DNA of 39,433 bases from contig CABFPE010000409.1 in assembly GCA_900660155.1 (NCBI GenBank), positions 9,624-49,056 on the forward strand, written 5' to 3'. The translations under genes were made by a program, and so were the position numbers. Origin of the DNA: Hofstenia miamia. Its lineage: Eukaryota; Xenacoelomorpha; Acoela; Hofsteniidae. Shown one piece after another: positions 11,435 through 22,474 of this stretch (position 1 is its first letter; every line of letters begins with the position of its first letter). The notes beneath the pieces are model-generated. The model made no database searches. It saw only the letters and a list, made by a program, of their open reading frames with translations, and was not told the DNA's origin.

Positions 11435-11661
11435 CAAAACCTGTTGCATTTTAGCAGCATTTTGTTTTTTTATTTGTATTTCAATGTTATGATTTTATAA
11501 ACAATCTGTTGAAAAATAAAATTTACATTTTGAAAGTNNNNNNNNNNNNNNNNNNNNNCAAAACCTGTTGCATTTTAGCAGCATTTTGTTTTTTTATTTG
11601 TATTTCAATGTTATGACTTTATAAACAATCTGTTGAAAAATAAAATTTACATTTTGAAAGT
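11435..11661. repeat. 103-bp duplication flanking a 21-N gap
   Basis: The segment 11435-11537 (caaaacctgttgcatt ... ttttgaaagt) ends exactly at an N run (11538-11558) and is repeated immediately after it at 11559-11661. The copies differ at one base (gattttat versus gactttat). The exact abutment on both sides of the gap marks it as an assembly join of overlapping or allelic contigs rather than a biological tandem repeat. Confidence 0.93.
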
Positions 11662-14600
11662 TTACATTTTTTATTTTATTATCTTCTAAAACTAATTATA
11701 GATTTTCAATTTCAGTTTGCAGATTTTATTATAAATTACTATAGCAAAAATTGGTCTAGCATATCGAAAATTTAAAGAATTTTTTGCATGGTTCATTAAA
11801 ATATGGCTAAATTGGGGCGAATTCGAAAATTATATAAATGGACCGAGTCGGATTTGAATCGAGTGTAGGTTTTTTTTGCCTGTATCGGGCTTTGTCTCAA
11901 ATTTTCCTGCCAATCTGCATATTTGTTGGATCACTAATTGAAGAAAGTGTGATCCCAGGATATAGAATTTTATCAATAAATTTTCGTATAGTTAGCAAAA
12001 TGTAAATTATGCCGTTAAGCTACATGGGACCGAAATATTTATTTGGACTTGCTTGGGAGCAAACCCAATGTTACTGGTACCGATAAATTCTGTTCCCGCA
12101 TTCTGCTTGTCATATCTGCAACCCATTTCCACCGTTTTATATAAACAGCCGACTATTCTGTATCGCATAAAAAAAGTGTCTTATTTTTAGAATATAGAAG
12201 ACGTACATTCCATTTGCATATGTTTTAGGAGTAAATATTGTGAAATATAGCCAATGTGTAGTTTTACCTGTAATTAAAAATAATTATAATAGAATAGTTG
12301 CCATTGAACTTTCTATTTAAGCAAATGAAATGCTCATAGTTTTCATCCGATATTATGAGGAAATCTGTTAATGTTTGTCAATTCCTTCCACCTCTTTTTG
12401 TTTAGTGTGCTTTCCTCCTGCGTTATGATGCTGATATATGCTAATGCTGATGCACTTTGAAATAAATAAATCAGTAATGTAACTTAATGTAACTTGATTT
12501 ACTATTTTATTTTATTTATACCATTTTTACATTTTTTATTGTAAATAATAATTTCGACTTATTCCATCTACCAAATGGTGTATATCTAACACAACTAGTT
12601 CCATAAACTATTCCTTTTTCAAAAAATCTAATATTTTATTGTTAAATGTTTCGGCTTGCGGATGCTATAAAACAGGTTATTTATAGGGCGGTCAATGAAT
12701 GCTAGAGAAAGTATTAGCCCAACGCTGTGTCCAATTTTGTGTTTAAGTAAAAATTACCTGCAGTTTGAAAAAAGAGTAAATAATAGGTGGAAAAATTGTA
12801 ATGCTTCACAATAAATGGACTTTGTAACCCTTTCCCATAATTTCGTGTAATCACATTATCAATGTCGTAATTTCTGCAAAGAAGAAATCGGTGGCTGCAT
12901 TTCAAAATATATATTGGGTAACAATAACAGCTTTCAATGTCAAAACTTCACAATTTTGTCCTTGACTATGTGTGATTTTGCCGGGCTATAAAATTTTTTA
13001 ATGTTGAGAAGACAGTCGATTTTGGCACAACAGATAAGCGTTTATCGTAACCGAGTTGACAATGAAGATTGGTTTGATTTAAATGAGTATTTATAGGTCG
13101 AAAATTGTATTTTCATATACATATTTTATGCTGTTGATATAGCTCTTAAGCTATTGTTATTGGATTATAAATGCAAAATTTATTTCGTTCAGGAATGAAA
13201 TTTAATTTGTTATTCTTTATCGTCAATTCATCGTTTACTGATCATCATGCTGTTACACTGGTTGATTTTGCTATTAGCATAATGCTCTTACTGACTTATT
13301 CTCTAAAATTAACCTTTTATGATCATAAAGAGCATCACAAACAGTACCTTGTGTTGAACATCTGGATGTAAATTTCTGTAAACAGGCAGCTTAGTATTAG
13401 AAAGCACAATTTTCTTCTTAGAATTTTACATTTATGAATTTGCGGAATCAAATGTTTCAAATAAGAACAATCTGATTTCACTATCTCTTTTGATATAGTA
13501 TTTTAAATGCATTTATTGCATGAGTTTAATGTGGAAATGATTGTTATTATAAGATATCAGTGGGAGGTTGAACATTCGATTACATAAGATCATCGTAGAC
13601 GAAAACCGCAAATGGGTGCAAAGGACTCTAAAACACGATTTGGTGTAATAAAATTGGACCAAGCTCATTGTTCATTTGGTTTCTATTGTTTTCGATGGTA
13701 AAAAATATTAAACATTTGATATTCAGAATTTTCTCGAAAAATAATCGGCCCAATTAAATCGAGTGTTAATTTTTTCATCCACCAAAGTTTCAATTTAACC
13801 ATGACCTTTTATGTGGTATATAAGATGCTCGATATTTTTGTTGTTACCCATTGCGGATAGTCCTGAAAATCCCACCTATTTTGCCGCAAAAGTCAAATTT
13901 CGTTATTAGTTGCAAATTGTTTGATTGTGTGAAGATATACTGTACAGTATAGGGTTAAATTACATTGATTGTTAATCATTATCGCTTATGAAACACAAAT
14001 AATGATATTCGTCATTTAAGAAAAGCATTACCCTCGCATGCCCCCTGATTAACTTTCATAATTATATTTTAGTGAAATATTGAAAGTCGTCCAGTATGTT
14101 ACATAAATATGTGTACGTAAAAATATTATATACCCACTGATTTGTAGTTTTTACATTGATAAAACTGTTTATTGTTGGCCTGGAATTACATTCTGAATAA
14201 TGTACCAACAATTAAATACAAACAATTTTTTTAGATCCACGGTAAAGGGAACTTTTGTATGGGTTGCTTAATATCTCCTTAAAATGAATACTTTGAAATT
14301 GAAAATATAATGCATGTGTATTTATAGTTTTCTACAAACTGCTTGCTATGAATTTAGAGTATAAACGGTTTCTAGAATAGGATGTGGATTTTTTACAATT
14401 TGGTTGAAAAGGAATTTTTAGCAGACTATACGTAATTTCTTGCTATTGCACTTCTTTTAGTAGAGACAATAATAAAAAACGTTGAGATAATAATTTTATT
14501 GTCTGCATTGATACGGGAGTGCGTCAGCAGTGGTTGATTATTGCAACACTTGTGTTCCTGGTTTTCATTACATTGTTCAACATATTTTTCAATTATTAAG

Positions 14601-15141
14601 GTTAGTCACGCGCAATTTCGCTTTTGATTTTTACGTCAATTCCGTTGATGAAAGAGTATTTCTCAATTGTTTGCAGTTTTCCCTCGTATAATTGGCGCTG
14701 ACGGTGCACTTTCTTTCCCTAATTGTAGTGCTTCTTTTTATTGATAGGGTTTCTCTAATAGGTTGCATCCAGCCTCTAATAAATACACATTTTTTAAATA
14801 GACGCTTTCAAATATTTTAATATTTCTTCAGTTGAATAGCCTAATCTACGGTGCTGAGCACAAGCAGCGAATAAATTTACGTCTTATGTCACTTGAATCA
14901 AACAACGGTTTTATTTTAAGGTTTATGTAATTGACAATGACGATTTTTCGTTGTGGTTTATAACACTAATATTTTAATAATTTTAGCTTCAAATCGACAA
15001 CATTTCAAAAAATGGTTGAATATTGATATCCGTGAAACTGGAATCGGCTCAATGGTAACATTTTCATTAGCGTATAATTAGAAAACCTGAGCGTGTTATA
15101 TCGCATTCTGTGCATCAAAGCGTCTCCCTTTCAAATCTTAC
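11662..15141. other. No recognisable gene or element
   Basis: AT-rich. The open frames at 12714-12905 and 13171-13371 carry no recognised motif. Missing ectodomain exons of the IA-2-family gene could lie here or at 15162-16704 and 17758-18852, but I could not identify them. Confidence 0.55.
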
Positions 15142-15161
15142 ATATATATATATATATATAT
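15142..15161. repeat. (AT)10 microsatellite
   Basis: Pure AT dinucleotide tract in otherwise unannotatable AT-rich sequence. Confidence 0.95.
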
Positions 15162-16704
15162 TTCTATTTTTTTGGATTCCACTACCTCTCTATTTAATCA
15201 ATACAGCGCGTGGGTGTTAGATTAACGTATAATATGGTAGTTTTGTATTGTTTCTGTATTGCAAAACCTATTGTAAAAAATCTGCAGAGGGCATCTGTCT
15301 TTAGCTGCGTATATGATAGGGATGAATATGAACTGATTTACTCAGGCCCTGATAACCTCGCTTTTATATATTGTGATCAAAACTGGTTAAGGGTTTTACC
15401 AGCGATGCAATCAGTGTGAAAAGACTGATTTTCAACGATCATTGCTTTGCTAAGGTTGATGCTTAATTTTAATCTGAAAATCTTTGTCAACATGAATTTA
15501 AGCTTTGTTTGTAACCTAAATATTAAATTTTGCTTGTATATATTTCACTTGAAGTATCTAACTAAGAAAGTTTGATCTTAAATTTTTTAAGTTGACCAAT
15601 TATTGAAAATTCACCGATTGATTGTGAGGCGATTAATGAAAATTAAAGTCTCAGCCTTCTTTAAATGCATCCCTACACCATCAGACTTTGCACTAGCGCA
15701 ACACACTTAACTCAAGTGTTTTGTGTAGCAGTCGGTGCCGTCCAAAATAATTGTTTGCACTAGCTTACATTTAGAACTACCGAAATATTATACATCGAAA
15801 GAGCAACAATCCTAATGGGTCATTGTCATTGTATATCAGCTTACTCTAGGTCCTTTTCACAATTTCAACGTAGTTTTTCTCAAATTATGCATTTATCAAA
15901 TGCTAAAATTGTATTTTTCGGCTCCACGGGCCGAAATTTTAACGAGTACGCTGATTTAAGAAGCTTGAATTTGTAAGAGTTAGATATCAATGCATTTCAA
16001 ATTGAATTTTCAAAACATAGTGATAATCAAATGAATCACTTTTGAAAATTGTCTAAAGTACTTTTTATCAAAAATTTTGTTTATTGTATATGTATAGTGA
16101 AATAGATAAAATGGAATTGGAACTTGCGAAAGAAGTTCTAAAGAACTTCTTATTTATCACGTGTTTCTCTTTGATTGAAATAATAGTTTTTGCTCTTTCT
16201 GAGAAAAGATGTACTCTTTCAATGAACTATTGTACCGACATTATTTAATGGAATTTTAATTTTCTCAAACGTCGTTACATTTTCGCAATTATTCAAGTCC
16301 TTTGCAATTAATTTGTAGTGGAAGTGTACGCAATTGTCCTTCGCCGCAGCCGCATGAGTGAATAGTGTATTTGTCTCTTTATTATTTGTCCTAATTGAAC
16401 AAATCGATTTTTTATTTGATTCCGCTGCCCACATTGTTGAATAATTTTATCATAAAAATCTAATTATAATCGCGAAAGGATTTCGAATATAATTTCATTA
16501 TATGCTAGACATTTCCGCTTCTTTGTCATGTAAAAAATATTCGCATAGTTCATCTGTTGATTTCAGTTAATGCATCGCCCCAATATTCCAAACTCAGCAC
16601 TTCTTGTTCACAATTTTTCATTTCCCTGTGAAAATTGTCGTCTATTTAAATGTTCGCCCCCGTTACGCTTGTCATTAATTACAGACGTTAACCAATCTTT
16701 ATCT
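15162..16704. other. No recognisable gene or element
   Basis: AT-rich. The open frame 15210-15419 lacks family signatures, and the repeated tttgcactagc near 15690 and 15755 is unexplained. Confidence 0.55.
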
Positions 16705-16712
16705 GAAATACT

Positions 16713-17749
16713 CAGGCTTGCATATGGAAATGCGATTCGCTTCCATTTTTATTAAATTTCAACAACTACTTTTAGAACATTTCCATATTTTTCCATTAAT
16801 TTCCACATCTTTCCATAAGTCTTAAAGCTAGTGATTAATTTTCTACGAAACCAGAATTTTAGGATTTTATTGGTTTCAGTTCCATGTCGTTCCATTGCAT
16901 TTAGACTCACTTCAATCGCATAAAATTTTCTGATCGGATGGTCTCATTGGGCTTAAAGCATATATTTTATTTTTATCAAAATTGGAAAAAATTATTAGTA
17001 GCATTCTGAAATCCATGGTTCTAGGGTCTTCATTTTAGTCCCAGTCCCCTTTGTCTGAGGGTCTTGTAGAACCCTACTATTGATTCGTCAAATTGACTAT
17101 AAAGTGAACAGAAATTACCGTTTTATTCAGACATTTGCAATACTTGGTTTGGTTGAAACTGTTAAGGTACACATACTCGCCTCAGCCAAAACTATTTCAA
17201 TTTCAAATCTAATCATTATTTTATTTAATTTCAGTTTCAGTCCTGTTCAAAATCAAATTGAAATTTTATAATTTAAATTCATGTATGCATGGCGATGATA
17301 TATGAATAAATCCACACTGTAAACTCATATGCATCACAACCTTTCTGTAGATTATAATAATAATTGCGTCATTAAATATTTTAAAAAAGTGTATATATTC
17401 AAATAATCCGAATTATTAATGAAAGTTAAATGTCACAAACTGGTCCATTATTTGAAATAATGGACGTCAACTTCCATATTTTCGCATGGAAACTAAAATT
17501 TGTTTGTTGGTACCAGTGTATTGATGCGATTATTTAATAAATATAAGTTGACATTAACCAAATTTTGTATTTGTTTTCGTTATGATTTGTGTATTTAAAA
17601 AATTAGGGTGTTTTGAACTTCTTTAATTACTGTGAGAATGACTTTTTAAAATTGCATTTCAATAAATTTCCATTACATAAAATGATTACTATTGCCATTG
17701 CCATAATCTGGAAATAGAAGGAAAATGTCCATTTCCATATGCAACCCTG
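16713..17749. mobile_element. Old hAT-type element, 1037 bp
   Basis: The terminal inverted repeat is CAGGCTTGCATATGGAAATG on the left and CAGGGTTGCATATGGAAATG (complement) on the right, with one mismatch in 20. The flanking 8-mers are gaaatact (16705-16712) and gaaacacc (17750-17757), with 6 of 8 identical, consistent with a decayed target duplication. The left subterminal region is full of ttccat/tttcca motifs, and several recur near the right end. No transposase is recognisable inside. Confidence 0.78.
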
Positions 17750-17757
17750 GAAACACC

Positions 17758-18852
17758 CGAATGTATTTCTATTCTAACACTCATTTTCCACACAATTTTT
17801 ATTGAGTAAATCTGTATAACCGTTAAAACGATCTGTGTGAATATCTGCGTTGTTGTCTTTTAAACGTCTAGTAGAATTTCGATTTTTCTATCCAGGTAAA
17901 GATGTTTAGTTGTTTTCGTTTTAGAAATGGATTGAAATATACTTAATCTAAAATATTTCGAAATGAATTTTACTGTATTCCTATGTTGTCTTCATTAAAA
18001 CCGTCTTCGCAAAGCATATAAAAGCGTTCAAGCCCATTATTGCACATCTACAACATTAAACAAATTTTAACCTTAGATATTGGCGTTTATATGGAGTTAT
18101 TTTAGCGACTGTTTCACATTTTTATAATTTTTTCGTCATATCAACGTGGGGTTGGACTCATTTTGTTTCTCTAATTCAATACATTTTGTGATCGATTTTT
18201 CTTATCATTGTAGTATAGCAAACCACTGCCATGATTTCGGTTCAGTATGAAGGCTTATATTTGATAACTTTCAAATTTATATTTGCGATTATCTTATTTT
18301 GCAAAATATTTTGTATTTTTGACTTACTATTGTTCACTATGTGTTAAATTGAATTCAAAATCAAGAAATATAATACATTGCTTTCGGATGAAGTTTCATA
18401 TGTATGGATAAAAATGAACAATTTTTCATGGCTGTTTCCAAGATGAAATGTAGAAATATGATAGAAAGCGATAGATGTTTTATGAATATTTTTAACTGAT
18501 AGCCTGTGGTGAATGTAAATCTTGCATGCGCGCCAAAATTCGACCTGTGTACTGATTTAACTTTAACTACCATAATAAAATTGATTATTTATTAAGCTAT
18601 TCGATTTGTGTTATTAGGTTTTATTACATGAAAAGTATAATCTTCAAAATCATTCTTCAAATTACCATTCTCAACCTGACATTGAGCTTCCGAAACATGG
18701 CATTTTCAAATAATGCGCATAATTAAGTATGATCATAGTCAAATGAAATTCTTTTGTGATTTCAATTATATTAGTTAAAGAACTGAGTCAATTCCAAACT
18801 AAAATTCAGTGCAAAATCAGTTTGGATTTGATTTTAAGTGAATTGAATTTAG
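17758..18852. other. Sequence immediately 5' of the transmembrane exon
   Basis: Intronic, judging by the acceptor at 18851-18852. No exon or element recognised. Confidence 0.55.
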
Positions 18853-19053
18853 GATAATGAACGCATCATCGAATCTGCTGCCGCTCATTCTCAGGATGGA
18901 ATATTGACATTGACACTCGCATTGGTTGGTTGTGTTACCGGAATGCTTTTTGGGGTTTTAGCCGTTTTAGTGGTTAAAAAATCTCGAGATACTAACGAAC
19001 GCATGAAGCCTTTTAAACAGGCTAAAGAAGGTGGTGGTGGTGAAGAATATCAG
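18853..19053 (+). CDS. PTPRN-like: IA-2/PTPRN-family receptor: transmembrane exon
   Basis: This internal exon encodes 67 codons in phase 0 and contains the single membrane-spanning helix of an IA-2/ICA512-type (receptor tyrosine phosphatase-like N) protein. Family members are type I membrane proteins of dense-core vesicles, implicated in granule biogenesis and regulated secretion. The exon starts after an AG (aatttag|GAT) with DNERIIESAAAHSQDG, followed by a hydrophobic stretch of about 25 residues (ILTLTLALVGCVTGMLFGVL and onward). A KKSR stop-transfer cluster follows, then a cytosolic segment ending GGGGEEYQ. The donor is CAG|gtgtgt. An in-frame TAG immediately upstream confirms that the reading begins at the splice site rather than at an upstream codon. 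The next exon continues with ELCRSHMA, so the junction reads EEYQ-ELCR, matching the conserved juxtamembrane motif of the family. No upstream exon could be placed confidently, so the phase at the 5' boundary is inferred. Confidence 0.85.
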
Positions 19054-19127
19054 GTGTGTTTTTGCTTAATGCGTTGCATTTTTTGCATTGCACTTGCAAC
19101 TGTACCCATTTAAATCCTTTTGTGTGG

Positions 19128-19133
<6 letters not shown>

Positions 19134-19164
<31 letters not shown>
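19134..19164. repeat. (TA)n microsatellite
   Basis: Pure TA tract 80 bp downstream of the donor of the transmembrane exon. Confidence 0.95.
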
Positions 19165-19167
<3 letters not shown>

Positions 19168-20320
19168 ATCACTATAATAATAATAGTAAACAAATAAAGC
19201 TTTTGAAAGACTTATGTGAACATGAAAAAATTAGAAAATAAATAAATTACAAATATTTCAAATTACAGATAAATATTTCAGTATCCCACTGTATATGAAA
19301 GACTTACTGCATCACTTATACCACCTTCTAGGATGCAATTTGCTGCGCAGTGTTGAATNATATATATATAGAAAAAGAAACGCTCTATTTGAAAAAATTT
19401 TAATTTCCAAACATTCTTTTCAAAAGCTATGTACCTGTTAATTTTTTTAGAATGTTTACAATTTCTTGGGTGAACATTTTTTTTTAACTGTAGTCCTTCC
19501 AACACTCGTTTAACATGTTGAAACTTTGTAAACATTGTGGGTAATATCCCGGAAGTACCAAATACTCTAAAGTTAACTTCTACTTCTAGATCAACAAGTA
19601 GTCGCAATTGCTCTACTCAGCCTGTTGACTAGATTAAAAACATCGTGTTGATATGAATAGAACTATTTTGTGCCAGATGGAATCCGACCAGGAATGAAGC
19701 ATTGGAGGACATTTTTAAAGATGAAACTCTTGATTCAGACAAAATATTGTGAATATGTAAGATCCCTGCTTTCAAGAACTTCTGGTTTTCATATTAACCA
19801 TCACAATTTTCTTACGATATGAAATATTGTTTACAGCAAGGCTGCTTTTCTGCTCTGTATGATACAAGGCTATTCTCCAAAATCATCTAGATAACTAGTT
19901 TTTTCCTGATAGCAAATATATTTAAGTTCATACACCTCGTGTTTTATTTATACAGTAAGGGTACTCTTTTGTGTTTAAGTCAGCTAAACATTTTGAAAAA
20001 TATTATTTTGAGCAACAAACCTTGTGGAAAGTGTCATTGTAAAATCAGCGAACATTACATTTACTTAACAAAAGTATTTTTGTTGTTTAGTAGTTTAGTG
20101 TAAAGCCAAAGCTCCAAATTTTATTTTTCGAGCCAAGAACAATACTCTTCCAGCTTATTCACGGTTGCATTCGTATGTAACATTAGAGATTTCGCGGAAA
20201 TTTACACTCTGCATTAATCAGTTAAGTGTTAACGTTAAGCTTAATTTTCGCACCTCATATGATAAAATCATAATAGCCAAAGTAAGCTATTAGAGGTGTT
20301 TTGTTACTAATTTAAATATA

Positions 20321-20907
20321 GGCTGTATCATAAAAAACGACCGCAAATATATATTTAAAATGATTGAACAAAAGCAAAAAACGGCAACACGAGTTTAGAT
20401 GTAATTACCATCTATTTCTATTATCTTCCTCATGTGATCTACGGTATCTTCCAAGGCTTTGTACATTCTTTGTTTCGTGAGTTTTGGCAGCTCAGCCGCG
20501 AGAAAGTCACTAATTTCTTGAGATGACTTAAAGGGTTTTGTAAGTGCTTCTAGCCGTGGGAAGATATACCTATCGCAAAGATTTACATCCGGCAAATAGG
20601 GCGGCTGCCGAATAAGGCGAATGTTTCTTCCATCCAAATATTGTGATGTTTCTGCAGCCTCATGTTTTCCGGAAAAATTGGGACCTGCTGCTGACGTAAA
20701 AAATGTTCTAAATTTGTGAGGAAATCAACATATCTATTAAGAAGTAATATGTTCGTTTGTAGCCAATGCTTCGAAATAGTGTGTAATTATTTCATTTTCA
20801 TTTTATGTGAGTTGGGTAAATATAACGTCATATGATTGGTGTTTGTATAATGCTTGTATGCATATATATAAAAATGTTTTCTGGCGTTCGTTTTTTATGA
20901 TACAATC
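20321..20907 (-). mobile_element. Internally deleted mariner-like element, 587 bp
   Basis: Inverted ends ggctgtatcataaaaaacga (left) and gattgtatcataaaaaacga (complement of right) match at 21 of 24 positions overall. They are flanked by TA at 20319-20320 and 20908-20909, the target duplication of Tc1/mariner elements. Inside, on the minus strand, is the C-terminal part of a transposase (20395-20637). A full element of this type would be more than 1 kb, so the copy lacks the region coding for the DNA-binding domain and first catalytic residues. Confidence 0.85.
20395..20680 (-). pseudogene. Tc1/mariner transposase C-terminal fragment
   Basis: The minus-strand frame from about 20680 begins HEAAETSQYLDGRNIRLIRQ and continues PPYLPDVNLCDRYIFPRLEA. 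PPYxPDxNxCDxxxFPRLE is the region around the third catalytic acidic residue (the Asp in NLCD) of a mariner-like transposase. The frame then runs through ELPKLTKQRMYKALEDTVDH and ends at a native stop (IDGNYI*) at 20395, about 50 bp from the left inverted repeat. A break at codon QYLD (20637-20640) may be a 1-nt shift. The N-terminal helix-turn-helix domain and the first two catalytic residues are absent, so it cannot be active. Confidence 0.8.
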
Positions 20908-21752
20908 TATATAAATTTGGTCATCTTTGACCAATACTTTTACATGTGGACATGTAATTTTAAAAGTACTATTTCAATTGGGAAAATGTCTTTTGAATAT
21001 AAAATTAATGTCTATTAAGTTTTAGCCCTAACTATAATGGGTGCATATTCCATACCTGAGTAATTGTAAATATTTGAAATACCCGTAAATATGTCTTCCT
21101 GCCGGAATGTCCCAATAAATGGTCCATTTACAATTGAAATCACCCTAATTAACAGCTCGTCACCGCTGTCAACAAAGTCACGAATCTTTACTCTAATTTA
21201 AGAGCATAATTGACATGCTCAAAATGTGTCTTCCACCTCAAATCTTCAATAAGTAGATTTGTAAATTAATCGACTTTATTAATGCACTTCCGTTTGAGAT
21301 TCGAAGCAGTCTACCGTCTTCACCGCTAAAGAACATCGTGATTAATGAATTGGAATTGAAAAACGATTAATTTCACATTAAGACGGATCATTTCCACTCT
21401 CGTTAAAATACATTTAATAAATAACTTTCTTTTGAAACATAAAATATTTTTTTTAACATATTACACTTTTATTCTAGTAATGATTCAATCTACGCTTCTT
21501 AAATAAATTTTCGAAAATAGTCTCCATTTAATTCTTTGAAAAATTTAAATTTCAAAGTTTAGACACTATTTACGAAAAAATGAAAATCATAATCGACACT
21601 CAATCGAAAGGTTTAGAATTGTATCTTAGAGGTTGCATAGACTTGTTAATATCTGGAATTTACTGAGAATTGTACAAAATTTGTTAAACAATTGAGTACA
21701 TTCATACAGATAGTAAAAATACTAAATTTTTGTTACCAAATATATTTTTATG

Positions 21753-21753
<1 letters not shown>

Positions 21754-21785
<32 letters not shown>
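21754..21785. repeat. (TA)n microsatellite beside a possible hAT end
   Basis: TA tract immediately followed by tagggatgtgcggatac, which resembles a hAT-type terminus. I did not find the matching inverted end. Confidence 0.95.
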
Positions 21786-21787
<2 letters not shown>

Positions 21788-21839
21788 GGATGTGCGGATA
21801 CGGGCGATGCACATAATTATAATCAGGTACGAAGAAGCT

Positions 21840-22046
21840 TCTTACTCCACATTATGAATATATTGAATGAGATTTTTTCAAAAATATTAATTTTGTTAAT
21901 AAAATGTTTTTGAACTAAAAAATAAGTTTTATCCTTTATTGNNNTCTTATTCCACATTATGAATATATTGAATGAGATTTTTTCAAAAATATTAATTTTG
22001 TTAATAAAATGTTTTTGAACTAAAAAATAAGTTTTATCCTTTATTG
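21840..22046. repeat. 102-bp duplication flanking a 3-N gap
   Basis: The segment 21840-21941 (tcttactccacattatg ... cctttattg) is repeated at 21945-22046 right after nnn (21942-21944), with one substitution (tcttactcc versus tcttattcc). As with the gap near 11.5 kb, this is best explained as unmerged contig ends. Confidence 0.93.
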
Positions 22047-22367
22047 TTTTAGGGAATTACAATTGACTTTTCAATTCAGATAATGCAAATTATGTTTAAT
22101 ATCATTATTTTTATGAGATCAGATAATTGAACTCCATTTCCGCAGCAATTTAAAGAGTCGCTACCCGGTTTGTATGTATAGTAGCCACTCGGTTATCCCA
22201 GAGCCTATCAGAAATGTTAATTCACCAAAAATATTATTTTTGTGAATTTCGATTATGAAAACAAAACTATTTTCCAAGCAGTGTTCGAATAATTTGTTGT
22301 ATAAAAATTAGATGGGATTTTTAAAATTGTCTATCGCCTGTGCAAAATTACGTTAATTAAAATTTAG

Positions 22368-22474
22368 GAGCTCTGCCGGTCCCACATGGCGAAGCAAACC
22401 AGTGATAAACCTCTTGTCGATCGAGTGATGAGTCTTTCAAGTGAAGTATCAGACAGAAGTAGCACGAGTAGCTG
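22368..22474 (+). CDS. PTPRN-like: IA-2/PTPRN-family receptor: juxtamembrane exon
   Basis: This 107-nt exon (35 codons plus 2 nt) has acceptor aatttag|GAG and donor TG|gtaagt. It opens with ELCRSHMAKQTSDK and continues with a serine-rich stretch, RVMSLSSEVSDRSSTSSW, whose final Trp codon is split by the intron. Order and spacing match the cytosolic juxtamembrane region of IA-2 and phogrin, where a tyrosine-based sorting motif (YQxL) is followed by a Ser-rich SSVSS/SSTPSW segment. The segment is not catalytic. In mammals this region is linked to granule targeting and phosphorylation; a similar role here is inference. No long ORF marks the exon in this strand, and a minus-strand open frame across it (22364-22573) is a shadow. 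Confidence 0.88.

Larger units (their letters stand above)
19054..22367 (+). other. Intron between transmembrane and juxtamembrane exons
   Basis: This 3314-bp intron is phase 0 and interrupts the codons for YQ and EL of the sorting motif. It contains a (TA)n tract, a single N in a second (TA) tract (19359), a 587-bp deleted mariner-like element, another (TA)n tract and an assembly-gap duplication. Between these I see only AT-rich sequence. Confidence 0.8.

Noticed and set aside
12905..13860. Possible inverted ends gggtaacaa (12917 region) and ttgttaccc (13838 region)
   Set aside because: Only a 9-10 bp core matches, there is no target duplication and no transposase between them. Not enough for a mobile element.
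18361..18573. Minus-strand 70-codon open frame just 5' of the transmembrane exon
   Set aside because: No recognisable motif, no splice logic, and AT-rich codon use indistinguishable from background.
19278..19607. 109-codon minus-strand open frame
   Set aside because: It runs through a TA tract and an N, has no recognisable motif, and lies within an intron of the + strand gene. Likely chance.
21786..21830. hAT-like left terminus tagggatgtgcggatac
   Set aside because: No matching inverted end or 8-bp duplication was found downstream, so I did not call an element.
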